In this document: positions 13,637-15,479 of the stretch, one piece after another
Layout of the letters: each line of letters begins with the position of its first letter
Numbering within the stretch: the stretch's first letter is position 1
Assembly (NCBI GenBank): GCA_021801615.1
Contig: JAJYXS010000006.1
Coordinates: 1 to 15,479, forward strand
Direction: 5' to 3'
Source of the DNA: Actinomycetes bacterium
GTDB lineage: Bacteria; Actinomycetota; Acidimicrobiia; Acidimicrobiales; RAAP-2
Length of the DNA: 15,479 bases
Position numbers and translations under genes: made by a program
Notes under the pieces: generated by a model
Told to the model about the DNA's origin: nothing
The model's input: the letters and a program-made list of their open reading frames with translations, nothing else
The model's database searches: none

Positions 13637-14194
13637 ATGGGCGCCGAGACCGGCACCTGGCCGCCCGACGGCGTGCTCGAAGGCCTGGCCTCGCGGGTTG
13701 GCCGCGTGGTGTCGGCGGGCCCCGCGCTCGGTCTCGACGCCGCAGCGGGGGGCCGGACGCTCGGTGCCGGCCTGCGGATCGGCGTCGCCTGCTCACGCTA
13801 CAACGGCGCGCTCACCTGGAGGCTCCTCGATGGCGCGCTCGGCGCGCTCGACGAGCTCGGCGTGGACCGCAACGACGTCACGGTCGCATGGGCGCCGGGC
13901 GCCTTCGAGCTGCCGCTGCTCGCACGTGCCCTCGTCAGGGCCGGCGCCGACGCGGTCGTCTGCCTCGGCGCCGTGGTGCGCGGGGAGACCGCGCACTACG
14001 AGCTGGTCGCCGGCGAGTGCGCGCACGGCATCCAGCGGGTCGCGTGCGACACCGGGGTGCCCGTCGCCTTCGGGGTGCTCACGACCGATACGACCGCCCA
14101 GGCGCTCGCGCGTTCTGCGCCGGGGGACGCGAACAAGGGCCGGGAGGCGGCCGCGACCGGGGTCGAGATGGCCCGGCTGCTGCGGGACCTCTGA
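13637..14194 (+). CDS. ribH: 6,7-dimethyl-8-ribityllumazine synthase with N-terminal extension
   Basis: Lumazine synthase condenses the RibD-pathway pyrimidine with dihydroxybutanone phosphate, the penultimate riboflavin step, usually in large oligomeric shells. The core shows IGVACSRYNGALT, APGAFELPLLARAL, DAVVCLGAVVRGETAHYE with the catalytic histidine, FGVLTTDTTAQAL, and NKGREAAATGVEMARLL. The product is 185 residues, about 25-30 longer than usual. The first 45 residues are an extension rich in Gly and Ala before the first strand. ATG 13637 has a weak GAGGT upstream; GTG codons near 13673 and 13706 could be alternative starts. If the extension is real, it would lie near the pentamer or shell surface. 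The hisG gene follows after 17 bases. Confidence 0.95.
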   Translation: MGAETGTWPPDGVLEGLASRVGRVVSAGPALGLDAAAGGRTLGAGLRIGVACSRYNGALTWRLLDGALGALDELGVDRNDVTVAWAPGAFELPLLARALVRAGADAVVCLGAVVRGETAHYELVAGECAHGIQRVACDTGVPVAFGVLTTDTTAQALARSAPGDANKGREAAATGVEMARLLRDL

Positions 14195-14211
14195 GAGGCT
14201 GACGGACGGCC

Positions 14212-15108
14212 GTGCTGCGCATCGTGCTCCCGAAGGGGTCGCTCGAGAGGTCGACGCTCGAGCTGTTCGAGGCTGCGGACCTCGCCGTCTCGCGGTCCTC
14301 CGACGTCGACTACCGGGCCACGATCAGCGATCCGCGCGTGAGCGAGGTGCGGATCCTGCGGCCCCAGGAGATCCCGGTGTACGTGGCCGAGGGGCTGTTC
14401 GACCTCGGGATCACCGGGCGCGACTGGATCGAGGAGCGGGGTGCCGACGTCGTGTCGCTCGGGGAGCTCGGGTACTCCAAGGCGAGCGCGAACCCGGTCC
14501 GCGTCGTGCTCGCCGTTCCAGAGGACGCACCGTGGAAGAGCCTGGCGGACCTGGCGAGCGCGACGGCCGACACCGGACGGCGGGTCCGGGTCAGCACCGA
14601 GTACCCCCAGCTCACCCGCCGGGCGCTCGCGGCACACGGGATCCAGGCGGACGTGTCGCTCTCCTACGGCGCGACCGAGGCGAAGGTCCCCGACATCGCC
14701 GACTGCGTCGTCGAGATCACCGAGACCGGCAGGGCGCTGCGTGCCGCCGGGCTGCGGGTGCTCGACACCCTGCTCGTCTCGCGCACCGAGCTGATCGCGA
14801 ATCCCAGCGCTGCCCGGGACCCCGCGAAGCGCCACGCGATGGGGCAGCTCCACACGCTGCTCTCGGGAGCCCTGGAGGCCCGTGAGAAGGTGCTCGTGAA
14901 GCTGAACGTCCCCGCTGGCCGGCTCGACGCCGTCGTCGCCGTGCTGCCGTCGATGCGTGCCCCGACCGTCTCGGAGCTCTCGGGGGGGCGGGGGTTCGCG
15001 CTGGAGACCGTCGTCGCGAAGGCGGACATCAACACGCTCATCCCCGCGCTGAAGGACCAGGGCGCGACCGACATCTTGGAGCTCGCGCTGTCCAAGATCG
15101 TCCGTTGA
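14212..15108 (+). CDS. hisG: ATP phosphoribosyltransferase, long form
   Basis: HisG catalyses the first committed step of histidine synthesis, joining ATP and PRPP. The 298 residues start with the typical LRIVLPKGSLE and contain GLFDLGITGRDWI, the VSTEYPQLT segment and the PRPP-related SYGATEAKVPDIADCVVEITETG. The length and the last 80 or so residues (VLVKLNVPAGRLDAVVAVLPSM; GFALETVVAKADINTLIPALK) indicate the long form with a C-terminal histidine-binding regulatory domain. It therefore should not need HisZ and should be feedback inhibited by histidine. The KVPDI version of the PRPP segment differs from the mycobacterial sequence as I recall it. hisE, which stands between ribH and hisG in Streptomyces, is absent. 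The GTG start lacks a good ribosome site. Confidence 0.96.
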   Translation: MLRIVLPKGSLERSTLELFEAADLAVSRSSDVDYRATISDPRVSEVRILRPQEIPVYVAEGLFDLGITGRDWIEERGADVVSLGELGYSKASANPVRVVLAVPEDAPWKSLADLASATADTGRRVRVSTEYPQLTRRALAAHGIQADVSLSYGATEAKVPDIADCVVEITETGRALRAAGLRVLDTLLVSRTELIANPSAARDPAKRHAMGQLHTLLSGALEAREKVLVKLNVPAGRLDAVVAVLPSMRAPTVSELSGGRGFALETVVAKADINTLIPALKDQGATDILELALSKIVR

Positions 15109-15350
15109 GCTGCGTGCTTCGACTGGGCGTGGTGACCGAGTTCGACGAGGCGCGTGGGCTCGGGGTCGTGGCCGACGCCGCGGGCGAGGCGTGGCCGTTC
15201 CACTGCACCGCCATCGCCGACGGCACCCGGACCGTCGAGGTGGGGGCCCGAGTCGCCTTTTGCGTCGTGGCAGGCCGCCGCGGCCGGATGGAGGCGGCGC
15301 AGCTGACCTGCGTCCGTCGGGAGGAGGGCTGGCCCCCGCCGGGGCGCTAG
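15105..15350 (+). CDS. Small cold-shock-domain-like protein
   Basis: An 81-residue protein with an OB-fold cold-shock-domain pattern: LGVVTEFDEARGLGVV, then EAWPFHCTAIADGTRTVEVG, then VAFCVVAGRRGRMEAAQL. Spacing and glycine positions follow CspA-type proteins. However, the two nucleic-acid-binding motifs are altered: RNP1 reads RGLGVV instead of KGFGFI and RNP2 reads WPFHC instead of VFVHF. Most stacking aromatics are lost, so RNA binding may be weak or different. The TTG start overlaps the hisG stop as TTGA, so it is translationally coupled to hisG. Role unknown; it could bind RNA or be a repurposed OB fold. The last residues (EGWPPPGR) look like a disordered tail. Confidence 0.75.
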   Translation: MSCVLRLGVVTEFDEARGLGVVADAAGEAWPFHCTAIADGTRTVEVGARVAFCVVAGRRGRMEAAQLTCVRREEGWPPPGR

Positions 15351-15365
15351 GGCCGCGCGAGGCCA

Positions 15366-15390
15366 GCGGGCCAGGGCTAGGCCCAACCGC
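15366..15390 (+). terminator. Imperfect hairpin downstream of the operon, possible weak terminator
   Basis: GGGC-TAG-GCCC (15374-15384) is enclosed by GCGG (15366-15369) and CCGC (15387-15390) with an internal bulge. It begins 15 bases after the last plus-strand stop. The following sequence AATACCGTTTCCGTT is unusually AT-rich for this genome but has no proper T-run, so termination is uncertain. It may serve both strands if a convergent gene ends at 15404. Confidence 0.35.
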
Positions 15391-15403
15391 AATACCGTTT
15401 CCG

Positions 15404-15479
15404 TTAGGTCGTCGAGGTGATGGCCTCCTTTTCGGGAACCCCGACGACGACCGCGGCTTCGTTCGCGGTCTTCGTCGGC
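15404..15479 (-). CDS. Possible C-terminal fragment of a convergent minus-strand gene
   Basis: On the minus strand, the frame entering from the window edge reads 24 codons and stops at TAA (complement of 15404-15406). The end of the peptide is VVVGVPEKEAITSTT. By hand count, G+C is about 58%, 54% and 92% at codon positions 1, 2 and 3, with G dominating first positions, the usual coding signature in such genomes. The opposite plus-strand frame fits less well. The piece is too short to identify, and it overlaps a strong inverted repeat, which weakens the case. Confidence 0.35.
   Translation of the reverse strand, partial: PTKTANEAAVVVGVPEKEAITSTT
15441..15478. repeat. Long inverted repeat at the window edge
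   Basis: Arms of 15 bases (15441-15455 and 15464-15478) are complementary except for one mismatch and enclose an 8-base loop, GCTTCGTT. It could be an intrinsic terminator of the upstream plus-strand operon, with any T-run beyond the window, or a chance structure within a minus-strand gene. Confidence 0.6.

Noticed and set aside
15417..15479. Plus-strand start GTG 15417 / ATG 15420 of a next gene
   Set aside because: Only 21 codons are visible, the ribosome site is badly spaced, and base composition by codon position fits the minus frame better.
1..15479. tRNA, rRNA, insertion sequence or phage genes
   Set aside because: Nearly all bases are assigned to housekeeping genes; no transposase, integrase or RNA-gene signature was recognised by eye.

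Overview
The window is very GC-rich, has strong G/C preference at third codon positions, and is packed with plus-strand housekeeping genes. Gene content and order point to a high-GC actinomycete. Actinobacterial markers are a mycobacterial-type integration host factor (mIHF) gene, a type 2 (DAKRGD) OMP decarboxylase and a PriA without helicase motifs. The order carB-pyrF-mihF-gmk-rpoZ-coaBC-metK-priA-fmt-rpe-ribD-ribBA-ribH matches the Mycobacterium tuberculosis Rv1384-Rv1416 region as I recall it. The class 1B-like dihydroorotate dehydrogenase and the long-form HisG differ from Mycobacterium. I infer a deep-branching actinobacterial lineage, perhaps Acidimicrobiia; this was not tested.

Layout. 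(1) Positions 1-3358, pyrimidine synthesis: 3' part of carB, pyrD, pyrF, joined by short overlaps. (2) 3359-4666, nucleoid and information genes: mihF, gmk, rpoZ. (3) 4716-8997, cofactor, SAM and replication genes: coaBC, metK, priA. (4) 9136-11223, formyl-methionine cycle and pentose phosphates: def, fmt, rpe. (5) 11328-14194, riboflavin: ribD, ribBA, ribH, with no riboflavin synthase gene. (6) 14212-15350: hisG and a small cold-shock-domain-like gene. (7) 15351-15479: an intergenic stretch with two inverted repeats and possibly the last codons of a convergent minus-strand gene.

Functionally, carB/pyrD/pyrF make UMP and gmk feeds GTP to both transcription (rpoZ encodes RNA polymerase omega) and riboflavin synthesis (ribBA starts from GTP). 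Rpe supplies ribulose-5-phosphate neighbours, and ribulose-5-phosphate is the second ribBA substrate. CoaBC is itself a flavoenzyme, and class 1 PyrD uses FMN. Fmt formylates initiator Met-tRNA and Def removes the formyl group after synthesis.

No new enzyme system is visible. The unusual features are in expression. Three genes (gmk, priA, fmt) appear to start at CTG inside four-base CTGA overlaps with the preceding stop, alongside a GTGA and a TTGA overlap elsewhere in the window. Three genes (mihF, def, rpe) have a TANNNT box 7-8 bases before their start codon, as expected of leaderless mRNAs. The three real intergenic gaps inside the cluster each carry a different short GC-rich tandem repeat immediately upstream of such a box.
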